Positions 24,993-32,591 of a DNA stretch of 49,446 bases are shown in pieces. The position numbers and the translations under genes were made by a program. The stretch lies in the NCBI GenBank assembly GCA_017886205.1, contig JAFNEO010000032.1:370-49815 (forward strand), given 5' to 3'. Within the stretch, counting starts at the first letter, position 1. Every line of letters starts with the position of its first letter. Origin of the DNA: Candidatus Aminicenantota bacterium. GTDB lineage: Bacteria; Acidobacteriota; Aminicenantia; Aminicenantales; UBA8522. Under the pieces are notes generated by a model, which was not told the DNA's origin, did not search any database, and was given only the letters and a program-made list of their open reading frames with translations.

Positions 24993-27770
24993 TTAATCCA
25001 CCGTAACTATTTGCCCCGGGACATTCCATCCTTCCAGCCTCAACTGGAGGGACTCTTGGGGCGAAACCTCGCCATCAGCCGTCCAAGTCACATCCCTCGA
25101 TTCGCCGGGGAGAAGGCTCACGTAGTTATCACTCCAGAAGCTCGGGAGGATCTCCTTCCCTTCTTTTCTCTCCACGCGAAGGGCCGTGAAAAAGGCCGGG
25201 CTGGAGCCGCTGTTTTTCAGCCGGACTTTGACAACCTGATGACCGTCCTGAAATTCACGTTTGGCTGAAACTTTCAGATTAGCTCGGGGGAGAGAGGCCA
25301 GAAAGCCAAAGTCCCCATCCTGAGAGAGCCAGTAAAAGTTCTCAGACACAAGCCTTCCTTTATCGCGGAGCTGCAGAGCGACGAATCCGGTCCCCTCGGC
25401 GAGCAGCTTGCCAGGGCCGACCAGCGCGATTTCACGCGAAGAAAGGGCCGGAACCGCAGCTGCTGCGGAATACTCTCGCACTTTTCTGAATGTCCGGTCG
25501 TAAGTTCGGACCTGAGCCTCAAGGTTCACTCGGTCTTCACGCGTCGCATTGACCGCCCAAACACTCCCGTCAACGATATTGAGCTGGATGTGGAGCGGCT
25601 CGCAGGCCCTTTTCGCAAAATAATATCCGGCATTCGGCCGCAGGTACCAGTCATAGAGCTGCCAGACGACACTGGGCCAGGCCGGATTCCCCTTCCAGAG
25701 GATCACCCCGGCCGTCCGCTCGCTCGCTTGGTTGACGGCTTCAAAGATAGCCCGGTAGCTTTCGGCGTTGACAAGCTGAGCCTTGAGGGCATAATCGGCG
25801 AGGTTTTTCGGCTCGCCATACCGCCGCCGGATCGCCGCGTCGTAAAGGCTGTACTTCCCGTTGTCCTCGCAGGCATCATGATAGCCCCAGACATGATTGA
25901 GCGGAAACTTGACTGAAGTATCGGGCTCCTCCGGGAGAAACTCCTTCAGGCTGTCCAGGACCGGAAGGGACGGGAGCCCCACTTCGTTCTTGAAGAGCCA
26001 GTCCTTCCCGCCGTCGACAAGCCGATAATACTCTTTCGGATCCACCCAGGAGTAAGGTCCGCCGGAGTAGGTGCCGGCGGCTTTGTTGTCAGGCCAGGAG
26101 AGTCCCCATCCTTCAGGCGGAGTTCGGTATCCGGAGGAAGGGATAAAGGGACGGGTCCCATCCAGCCCGGCCAAAATCTCGTCCCGCAGGGGCCGGTAAA
26201 TTTCTTCTCGAGGATAGCCCTCGTTGCCGGCCGTCCAGACGAGAAGCGAAGGATGGTTGCGCAGTTTTTTGACCACAGCGGCGGCGTTGCTTAGAAAAAT
26301 CTGGGCATCATAGGGATAATCCTGGCTTCCTTTGTCCCATGTCCCCTGGCAATCCCCGGTGATCCAGAAATCGTGCCAGACGAAAAGCCCCATCTCGTCG
26401 CAGAGGTTGAAGAACTCCTCCCGGGGCGTGGTTCCCCCGCCCCAGATCCGGACCAGGTTCAGGTTGGCCTCCTTCCAAAGAAGAAGCTCGCTCCGGAGCC
26501 TGTCGGGAGTGTGGTTGAGCATCATGTCCGGCACCCAGGCCGCTCCCCGGATCGGGATCTTGACACCGTTGACAAAGAAATCCCGCCGGTCCCAGCTATC
26601 AACTGTCTCTGTCCGGCTGACAACCTCGCGAATTCCGAAGGAAATCCTATCTGATTTCGAGAGTCGACCGTCGATCTCAAGGTTGAGCTCCAACTCATAG
26701 AGGTCAGGCCGGCCCAGGCCGTTGGGCCACCAGAGAACGGGATTCTTGACTCTCAGCGCAGCATTGCTGTCCGGAGCTAAGACAATCCCCAAGGTCTCCC
26801 GGGGTCCGAGTTTGACTTCCTTTTTGATGAATGCGATCTCCTCCTGCCCGGATCTTCGAGGACTAAGCCGAAGGGTGAGGACTGCCTCCTTGACCGAATC
26901 CGAAAAGTTGCACAGGTCCGCCTTGACTCTAATATCAGCGGTCGAGACATCGGGCAGGGGCAAGTCTGTGATCACCTGAACGTCGCGGATGTCAACCATG
27001 CCGGTCGCCGAGATTTTCACATCCTGCCATATCCCCATGTTCCGGTCCCGGACCGCAGGGATCCAGTCCCAGCCTACAGAGCAGTGCATAGTCACGTTTT
27101 TCCCGATGTCGCCCGTCGGCCCCCCGTTAAGCCCAAAGGTTCCGAAAGCCCGGAGCTGGGGTTCCGCGGGCAGGCCGGGGAAGTCGAGGGGGAAGACCTT
27201 GACCGCCACTACATTTTCTCTGTCAAAAGCGGCGATCTCGGTGATATCAAAGGTCCAGCGGCCGAACATGCCGACGACTTCATGAGAGCCGGCGATCTTC
27301 CGGCCGTTCATCCAGATTTCAGCCCGGTAATTGATACCCTCGAAGGTCAGCCACAATTTTTTATCCCGGAAGTCCTCCGGTAGCCTGAAGACCTTGCGGA
27401 ACCACCAGAGATCAGACCAGGGATTCCGCCCGTCCGGAAGGTGGCTGAACTTCGCCAGGCCGTACTCCCGGTTGAACTCATCCGAGGCGTCGGGGATCAG
27501 CATGTTGTTCATCCCGACGTATGGATCGGGATAGACGGAGTCCCGGACCAGAGCGTTGAGAACCGTTGTCGGGATCGACGTCGCATACCAGCCGTCGGTT
27601 TGGAAATCAGGCTGGGAAATCCTGTCCCCGTTTTCTTTTGCCAAAGCAGATGACTGGAGACTCCAGCCCTCCCGAAGGAAAACATGGTTAAGCTCTGCGC
27701 CGTAGCACGGGGACAAAAGTCCGAGCCAAACAAGACCCGCCGAGAAGCTAAGGAAAAGCCGCCATCGCAT
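24993..27770 (-). CDS. Exported glycoside hydrolase family 2 enzyme (exo-glucosaminidase / endo-beta-mannosidase-like)
   Basis: 925 residues; RBS GAGGAGG seven bases before ATG. Signal peptide about 1-24 (LLSPCYGA). Jelly-roll sugar-binding domain about 30-240 with LWLTFEGINYRAEIWMNGR; immunoglobulin-like domain about 255-385; TIM barrel about 395-690 with GAAWVPDMM and WGGGTTPREEFFNLCDEMG; C-terminal beta domains to the end. The acid/base is E517 in WTAGNEG, and the nucleophile is probably E596 in FKNEVGLPSLP. The GGPYSWVDPKEYY stretch and the NEVG(L/P)xSxP context resemble exo-beta-D-glucosaminidases and mannosylglycoprotein endo-beta-mannosidases more than beta-galactosidase. It probably trims N-glycan, chitosan or mannoside material outside the cytoplasm. 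Exact specificity cannot be read from the sequence. Confidence 0.9.
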   Translation of the reverse strand: MRWRLFLSFSAGLVWLGLLSPCYGAELNHVFLREGWSLQSSALAKENGDRISQPDFQTDGWYATSIPTTVLNALVRDSVYPDPYVGMNNMLIPDASDEFNREYGLAKFSHLPDGRNPWSDLWWFRKVFRLPEDFRDKKLWLTFEGINYRAEIWMNGRKIAGSHEVVGMFGRWTFDITEIAAFDRENVVAVKVFPLDFPGLPAEPQLRAFGTFGLNGGPTGDIGKNVTMHCSVGWDWIPAVRDRNMGIWQDVKISATGMVDIRDVQVITDLPLPDVSTADIRVKADLCNFSDSVKEAVLTLRLSPRRSGQEEIAFIKKEVKLGPRETLGIVLAPDSNAALRVKNPVLWWPNGLGRPDLYELELNLEIDGRLSKSDRISFGIREVVSRTETVDSWDRRDFFVNGVKIPIRGAAWVPDMMLNHTPDRLRSELLLWKEANLNLVRIWGGGTTPREEFFNLCDEMGLFVWHDFWITGDCQGTWDKGSQDYPYDAQIFLSNAAAVVKKLRNHPSLLVWTAGNEGYPREEIYRPLRDEILAGLDGTRPFIPSSGYRTPPEGWGLSWPDNKAAGTYSGGPYSWVDPKEYYRLVDGGKDWLFKNEVGLPSLPVLDSLKEFLPEEPDTSVKFPLNHVWGYHDACEDNGKYSLYDAAIRRRYGEPKNLADYALKAQLVNAESYRAIFEAVNQASERTAGVILWKGNPAWPSVVWQLYDWYLRPNAGYYFAKRACEPLHIQLNIVDGSVWAVNATREDRVNLEAQVRTYDRTFRKVREYSAAAAVPALSSREIALVGPGKLLAEGTGFVALQLRDKGRLVSENFYWLSQDGDFGFLASLPRANLKVSAKREFQDGHQVVKVRLKNSGSSPAFFTALRVERKEGKEILPSFWSDNYVSLLPGESRDVTWTADGEVSPQESLQLRLEGWNVPGQIVTVD

Positions 27771-27795
27771 CGGATATCCTCCTCACCTGATCACT

Positions 27796-27902
27796 AAAAT
27801 AGGAGGACACGATACGAAATTCAGAAATTTCGTTCATGTCCCCCTATTTCGCGAAGCGATGTCCACCTATTCCGCGATATCATGCGCCCCTATTTCGGGG
27901 GA
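27796..27902. repeat. Structured intergenic repeat, copy 1 (GGACA...TGTCC hairpin with short satellites)
   Basis: Begins AGGAGGACACGATACGAAAT, then a short loop, AAATTTCGT, and TGTCCCCCT. The arms GGACA/TGTCC and ACGAAATT/AAATTTCGT make a compound hairpin. Downstream are degenerate satellites of the 3' arm, (GTCC-ACCTATT; GCCCCTATTTC). A second copy lies at 28942-29036 in the same orientation. The arm changes AGGaGG/CCCCCT here against TGGGGA/TCCCCA there keep pairing. It resembles REP-like elements mobilised by REP-associated transposases (inference; no transposase here). Confidence 0.75.
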
Positions 27903-27947
27903 ACCAGGCCAAAAGGGAAATTCGGGGATTGAAATAGCATCCCCGAA

Positions 27948-28883
27948 TTAGATGTATTCGATCGTGGCCGGCGGTTTGGGCGTCAATTCATAAGCCACGC
28001 GGGTCACCGACGGAATTGCTTTGACGATCCGGCGCGACATCTTCATCAGCACATCCCAAGGGACGGGCGTCGGCCTGGCCTTCATGGCGTCGCGGCTTTC
28101 GACCGAGCGGATGATGATGATGTGTCCGAATTTCCGCCGTCCCTCCTCAACTCCGGTCCCCATGTCGTTAAGCAAAACGGCAAATGCCTGGAAGGGCGCT
28201 AGCTTGCGGATCTCCTGCTCGACAACCACATTCGCCTTCCGCACTATGGCCACTCTTTCCGGCGTCACTTCTCCGAGCACCCTGGCCATGAGCCCTGGTC
28301 CGGGGAAAGGCATCCGGCGATAGACACTCTCGGGGAGTCCCAGCTCCTTAGCCACTCTCCGCACCTCGGGCTTGAAGAGCTCCTTGATGGGCTCGACGAC
28401 CTTGAACCCGAACCCTTTCTCCGGGTCGATTCCGATCTGCTCCAGAATATTGTGCTGCGTTTTGACGCCGCCTTTTGTTTCGATTATGTCGGCAGCGATC
28501 GTCCCCTGGACGAGGAAGCGGGCTCGGCTCTTCAGGACCTCGCGGCCGAAAACGGTGTAAAATGTTTGGCGGAAGGCTTTTCTTTTTTCCTCCGGGTCGA
28601 GCTTTCCGGCCAGGGCTCGGAAGAATTCCGCCTGGGCGTCGACGATGTCCACCTTGATCCCCAGTTTCCCGAATGTCTCTTGAACTTGCCGGGGTTCGCC
28701 CTCCCGCATCAAACCGTCGTCGATGAAGATAACCTTAAGCCGGCCGCCGCCTATCGCCCGATGGGCCAGCACGGTGCAGGCGGAGCTGTCCACTCCTCCC
28801 GAAAGGGCCGAGATAGCCGATTCGTCGCCCACCGTTTTCTTGATGTCGACGATCTTGTCTTCGATGAATTGTCTGACTTTCAA
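27948..28883 (-). CDS. guaA: GMP synthase, stand-alone ATP-pyrophosphatase subunit
   Basis: 311 residues. I place the start at a TTG with GAGAGGAG seven bases upstream, giving LKVRQFIEDKI, which matches where stand-alone subunits begin; an ATG 42 bases upstream lacks an RBS. P-loop-like SGGVDSS (28-34) binds ATP pyrophosphate. GTIAADIIET, the K-rich lid segment TKGGVKTQHN, and FPGPGLMARVLGEVTPE with the C-terminal dimerisation domain ending PPATIEYI are all typical. It adenylates XMP and amidates it to GMP. The glutamine-amidotransferase half that is normally fused in bacteria is missing and no such gene is in the window, so this is the archaeal-type two-subunit layout. The gene is flanked by two copies of a structured repeat. 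Confidence 0.93.
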   Translation of the reverse strand: MKVRQFIEDKIVDIKKTVGDESAISALSGGVDSSACTVLAHRAIGGGRLKVIFIDDGLMREGEPRQVQETFGKLGIKVDIVDAQAEFFRALAGKLDPEEKRKAFRQTFYTVFGREVLKSRARFLVQGTIAADIIETKGGVKTQHNILEQIGIDPEKGFGFKVVEPIKELFKPEVRRVAKELGLPESVYRRMPFPGPGLMARVLGEVTPERVAIVRKANVVVEQEIRKLAPFQAFAVLLNDMGTGVEEGRRKFGHIIIIRSVESRDAMKARPTPVPWDVLMKMSRRIVKAIPSVTRVAYELTPKPPATIEYI

Positions 28884-28941
28884 TGCGCTTCTCCTCTCTC
28901 CCGAATTTTGGAAATCATAACACATCGGTTCACCCGCTCAC

Positions 28942-29036
28942 AAGAAAAAATGGGGACACGATACGAAATTAGGAAATTTCGTTCATGTCCCCATTTTTCT
29001 CCATGTCCCCATTTTTTCCAAGTCCCCGATTTTCCT
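28942..29036. repeat. Structured intergenic repeat, copy 2
   Basis: Arms TGGGGACA and TGTCCCCA with inner arms ACGAAATT/AAATTTCGT make a compound hairpin (28951-28993). Two satellite copies of the 3' arm follow, (TGTCCCCATTTTTT and GTCCCCGATTTT). About 40 bases around the core are nearly identical to copy 1, in direct orientation, on the other side of the GMP synthase gene. Confidence 0.75.
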
Positions 29037-29400
29037 CTTTTATGAGCCGAATTCTTGTCCCCCTAAAGGGTGAGCTTACGGGGTGGAAATTCATCCCGGA
29101 TTCCACCCAAAGGGGCGATTGACTGGGAAGCTGAGATGATTAAGATGGGAGATGCGTCAAGAAAAAGTATGAGGCTTTGAAATTACAAGAAGGAGGGCCT
29201 CATCCAAGGCGGAAACCGGGTGTATAAAGGGAGCAGGACATTAGGATTCCTCTCCTTCCTCTCCTGGCCCTCCTTCCCTTTTATTCCACAAGCGGCCCAG
29301 AATCATCCCTGACCTGGTTTTTAGATACCTTCTGATCCCTCATTTTCAACACAATATCTTGTGCTCTCGAGGCCATAAATACGACATGTAGATTGGCTTG
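29037..29400. other. Intergenic region without a recognisable gene
   Basis: I see no convincing coding region, RNA gene or terminator. Short open stretches exist but have no RBS or conserved motif. The polypyrimidine run around 29250-29285 and the AT-rich part around 29340-29400 are unassigned. Confidence 0.4.
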
Positions 29401-30186
29401 TCAAGAGTTTTTTTTCGGTTTTTTGGGGAACCACGGGAAAAAGGGGCTGGTCCGGCGCGCGTAGGTCGCGAACTCCTCGTTGCCGGCGTATTTCTTCTCT
29501 AGCATCGTGACGCCCGATACCCTGAGCAGAAGGAAGCTGATGGTTAAAGGACTGATGATTGCAGCCCATCCGCCAGGGACGGTAAGCGCCACCAGCCATA
29601 TCCCCCACCACAGCCCCGCCTCGCCGAAATAGTTGGGATGGCGCGTGTACTTCCACAGGCCGGACGTCATGATCCTTCCTTTGCTCTCCGGTTTCTGTTT
29701 GAACACCTTGAGCTGGTAATCGCCGACGGCTTCGAAAAGGAAGCCGGTGAGCCAGAGGAGCCCTCCCAGCGCATCGAGCGGCGTCAAGCCGCTCTCCGAC
29801 GACCGATTCACCAGTACGATCGGAAATGAGATGATCAGCAAAAAGACCCCCTGGAGCATGAAGACCTGGAGGAAGCTCCGGGGGATGACCCAACGCCCCC
29901 AGTCCTTACGCCATTTGGCATACCGGAAATCTTCCCCCCTGCCCCGGTTGCGCAGGTAGACGTGCGTCGCCAGACGGACGCCCCAGACGATCACCAGCAC
30001 GCTGATCAGAAGATGCCGCGCCTCAAACCCAGGCCTCAAGAAAAACGTCACCAGGGCAACCAGGATGAAACCCGGTCCCCAGGCAACATCGACGATGGAG
30101 TTGTCCTTTTTGAGGAGGGCGACGAGAAAAACGGCGGTCATGTAGATGAAGACCGCGCCGGCTGCAACGACGACGAAGCAGAGCAT
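29401..30186 (-). CDS. DUF1295 membrane protein (steroid 5-alpha-reductase-like / isoprenylcysteine methyltransferase superfamily)
   Basis: 261 residues, about seven membrane helices. Family hallmarks are SIVDVAWGPGFILVA (about 29-43), WGVRLATHVYLRNRGRGEDFRY, and the C-terminal GLWKYTRHPNYFGEAGLWWG block, whose RHPNYFGE motif binds NADPH or SAM in relatives. Known relatives reduce the double bond of 3-oxo-4-ene lipids or steroids, but bacterial DUF1295 substrates are mostly undefined. It ends in a lysine-rich tail (FPKKPKKNS). It starts 12 bases after the stop of the DegV-fusion gene, so both are probably one operon with a lipid theme. Confidence 0.9.
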   Translation of the reverse strand: MLCFVVVAAGAVFIYMTAVFLVALLKKDNSIVDVAWGPGFILVALVTFFLRPGFEARHLLISVLVIVWGVRLATHVYLRNRGRGEDFRYAKWRKDWGRWVIPRSFLQVFMLQGVFLLIISFPIVLVNRSSESGLTPLDALGGLLWLTGFLFEAVGDYQLKVFKQKPESKGRIMTSGLWKYTRHPNYFGEAGLWWGIWLVALTVPGGWAAIISPLTISFLLLRVSGVTMLEKKYAGNEEFATYARRTSPFFPWFPKKPKKNS

Positions 30187-30198
30187 CTCCTCGGCTTC

Positions 30199-31977
30199 TT
30201 ATTCAAACATGAGGGCGACGCCCACAACACCGATACCGTTGTGGACGCCGATCACGGGCGAGACATCCATGATGTAGGCGGGCGGACGGCCGAGCAACTC
30301 CTCGAGCTTCTGGGCATAGGACTGGGCGCGCGGCAAGTTCTGGGCATGGACGATCGCGTACCGCCAGACCTTTTTCTCGGCGGCCATCTCTCCGATCATC
30401 CGGAGGATCTTCTTCATATTGCTCCGGCGGCCGAACGACTTGCCGAAGGGAAGCCCCTTCCCGTTCTCGTCGATAGTGATGATGGGCTTGAGGTTGAGCA
30501 ATCTGGCGACGAGTCCCTTCATCGGGCTGATCCGGCCTCCTCGGACCAGGTATTTGAGGGTGGCGATGTCCACCAGGACGCGCGTCTTGGCGATCCACTC
30601 CTCGGACCTACGGACGATTTCATCGTGGCTCGCTCCCCCGCTCAAGGCCTCGGCGGCGCGCATGACGATCAGGCCCTGCGCGACCGACAAAGTCTTGGTG
30701 TCGATGACCGAGATTCTCTTTTCCATGACCTTCTCGGCGGCCTGGCGGCTAAAACTCCAGGCACCGCTCAAACCGGAGGAGAGGTTGAAGACGAGGATGG
30801 AATCGTAGAAAGTCGAAAGGAACGAGAAGAGGTTTTGCATGACGGCCACCGGCGCCTGGGAACTCTGGGGGTGCTCGCGCCGGGTCTTGAGCAACGTGTA
30901 GAACTGTTCGGGCGTGATGGTCAGCTTGTCGAGATACTGGTCCGTCCCGAAGGACAGGTTGAAGGGGATGACATGGATCTGGTGCTCGTCGATGAACGCC
31001 GATGGCAGGTCGCAGGCGGAATCTGTGACCAGGGCGACCGGCGATTTCCTATTGTGGCTGGCCTCGTACTGCCGGCGCATATCGTCAACCTTGATCTGGA
31101 CGGCCGAACCGATGTCCTTCAACTCATGGAACAGGTCGGCCGGCGTGTTGGTGTGGACATGGAAGCGGAACTTCTCCTCCGAACCGGCCACGATGGCCGA
31201 ATCGCCGGAAGACTCCATGATGCTCCGGACCTTTTCCAGGTCCATGTTCTTCCCCTGGAGGAGGGCCTCGGTGCAGTAGCGATAGGTGATCTCTTCCCTG
31301 AAAGCATGGACCTTCTGAGGCAGTTCAGGCGATGTGACGGAGGCCTGGGTAACTTCTCTCAACTCGCCGTCCCGGGTGAAATGCCAGACGCCCTCGATGA
31401 AGTCCACGAAGCCTTTGGCTCCGGCATCCACGACTCCGGCCTTGGCCAGGACGGAGAGTCGTTTAGGCGTATCCAGCAGCGACTGCTTGGCTGCCTGGAG
31501 AGAATCGTGGAGCAGTTCCACGAAATCGGCTGTCTTGGCGGCCTTCTGGTGCACGGCCTCGGCCCATTCCCGCATGACGGTGAGCATCGTCCCCTCGACC
31601 GGATGGAGGATAGCTTTGTGGGCCGAATGCGCCGCCCGCCGGACCGACTCGGCAAAGGTCCTGACGGTGAGATGGTGCTCGTTCTCGATCTCGGTGCTCA
31701 GGCTGTGGAGGAACTGGGCGAAGATAAGCCCGGAGTTTCCCCGCGCACCGGAGAGGGCAGCGTCGGCGATCGACCGGAGGGTGGTCTTCAGAGACTTGCT
31801 GACTACGGCCGTCTCCGCGATCGAGCGCATGGTGGCCGCCAGATTGGTCCCCGTGTCCGCATCCGGGACGGGGAAGACGTTGATCCGGTTGAGGTAGTCC
31901 TTGTCCTGGATGACGGCGCTGCCGCCCGCCAGGAAGGCGTAGTACAACCTCCGGCTGTTGAGGTAGCGGATTTTCAT
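30199..31977 (-). CDS. DAK2 (DhaL) - DegV fusion: fatty acid kinase with built-in fatty-acid-binding domain
   Basis: 592 residues. The N-terminal DhaL/DAK2 domain (about 5-200) contains the Mg-ATP motif NVFPVPDADTGTNL (33-46) with its Asp ligands and GARGNSG (77-83). A linker domain (about 205-300) matches the FakA middle region. The C-terminal DegV domain (about 310-592) starts VALVTDSACDLP and has FNLSSGLSGAW and DTKTLSVAQGL, the lipid-binding motifs of FakB. In most Firmicutes FakA and FakB are separate proteins that phosphorylate exogenous fatty acids for phospholipid synthesis; here both are on one chain. Function by homology is firm; the fusion means lipid and kinase are supplied 1:1. 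It is probably co-transcribed with the DUF1295 gene downstream. Confidence 0.92.
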   Translation of the reverse strand: MKIRYLNSRRLYYAFLAGGSAVIQDKDYLNRINVFPVPDADTGTNLAATMRSIAETAVVSKSLKTTLRSIADAALSGARGNSGLIFAQFLHSLSTEIENEHHLTVRTFAESVRRAAHSAHKAILHPVEGTMLTVMREWAEAVHQKAAKTADFVELLHDSLQAAKQSLLDTPKRLSVLAKAGVVDAGAKGFVDFIEGVWHFTRDGELREVTQASVTSPELPQKVHAFREEITYRYCTEALLQGKNMDLEKVRSIMESSGDSAIVAGSEEKFRFHVHTNTPADLFHELKDIGSAVQIKVDDMRRQYEASHNRKSPVALVTDSACDLPSAFIDEHQIHVIPFNLSFGTDQYLDKLTITPEQFYTLLKTRREHPQSSQAPVAVMQNLFSFLSTFYDSILVFNLSSGLSGAWSFSRQAAEKVMEKRISVIDTKTLSVAQGLIVMRAAEALSGGASHDEIVRRSEEWIAKTRVLVDIATLKYLVRGGRISPMKGLVARLLNLKPIITIDENGKGLPFGKSFGRRSNMKKILRMIGEMAAEKKVWRYAIVHAQNLPRAQSYAQKLEELLGRPPAYIMDVSPVIGVHNGIGVVGVALMFE

Positions 31978-32016
31978 TTCCTGGTCTCGCCCGTTCTTCT
32001 AAGGCTATTATCGAGC

Positions 32017-32319
32017 CTATTCTAGCGGAAATGTCAAATTTTTTCTACCGTTCCCCTCGACCTCGAGCTCGAGGGCCTGCCTCCGCGACAGCACCCAGGG
32101 CTTATCCCAGGGGATAATGACTTGGCCGTTCCAGTAAAAGGTGAGGAAGGCCGAATTCGCTTCACTGGAGATGGTCGCGCAGTAGAAGGACTCGCCGCGG
32201 CCGAGTTCCTTACGCATGAAGCGGTGGGCGCGGCGTTGGGAACGGAAATTCTTGCACCAGACCTGGTAGTCCGTGAAATCGGAGTAGAGGCAGACCTCCC
32301 AGCCCTTGGCGCCGGGCAT
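32017..32319 (-). CDS. Small hypothetical protein
   Basis: 100 residues from the ATG preceded by GGGAGGAG; the longer open frame upstream has no RBS. Composition is aromatic and mixed alpha/beta: WEVCLYSDFTDYQVWCKNF, MRKELGRGESFYCATIS, AFLTFYWNGQVIIPWDK. There is no signal peptide and no cysteine cluster pattern. I do not recognise the family. It lies 39 bases upstream of the DAK2-DegV gene on the same strand and may be the first gene of that operon. Confidence 0.6.
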   Translation of the reverse strand: MPGAKGWEVCLYSDFTDYQVWCKNFRSQRRAHRFMRKELGRGESFYCATISSEANSAFLTFYWNGQVIIPWDKPWVLSRRQALELEVEGNGRKNLTFPLE

Positions 32320-32591
32320 CACACTCCTCCCGCCTTCAGAGTAAGCGAAGCCATCCACACGCCCCAACCTCCAATCAGACAAGGACCCCTCACCAGCGTG
32401 CTGCAGTCTCTCCAATCCAAGGCCCGGAACACGCCAATTCTACTCTCTTTGCCAGCAATGCTCAAGTGCCCGGCTCCACCTTCTCTCACCCCTTCTCCCT
32501 TTGATGGGAGGGCATGCAGGGCAAAGATAGAGCAGCTACGCGATAGTTGACCGCGTCAAAGGAAAAAGATATAAAAGTAGGCGGTATTTCG

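Noticed and set aside
29962..32025. 687-codon open frame on the plus strand opposite the DAK2-DegV gene
   Set aside because: It has no RBS, no signal or domain pattern, is rich in Asp/Gly/Arg in the way antisense GC-rich frames are, and the opposite strand encodes a full, motif-complete fusion protein.
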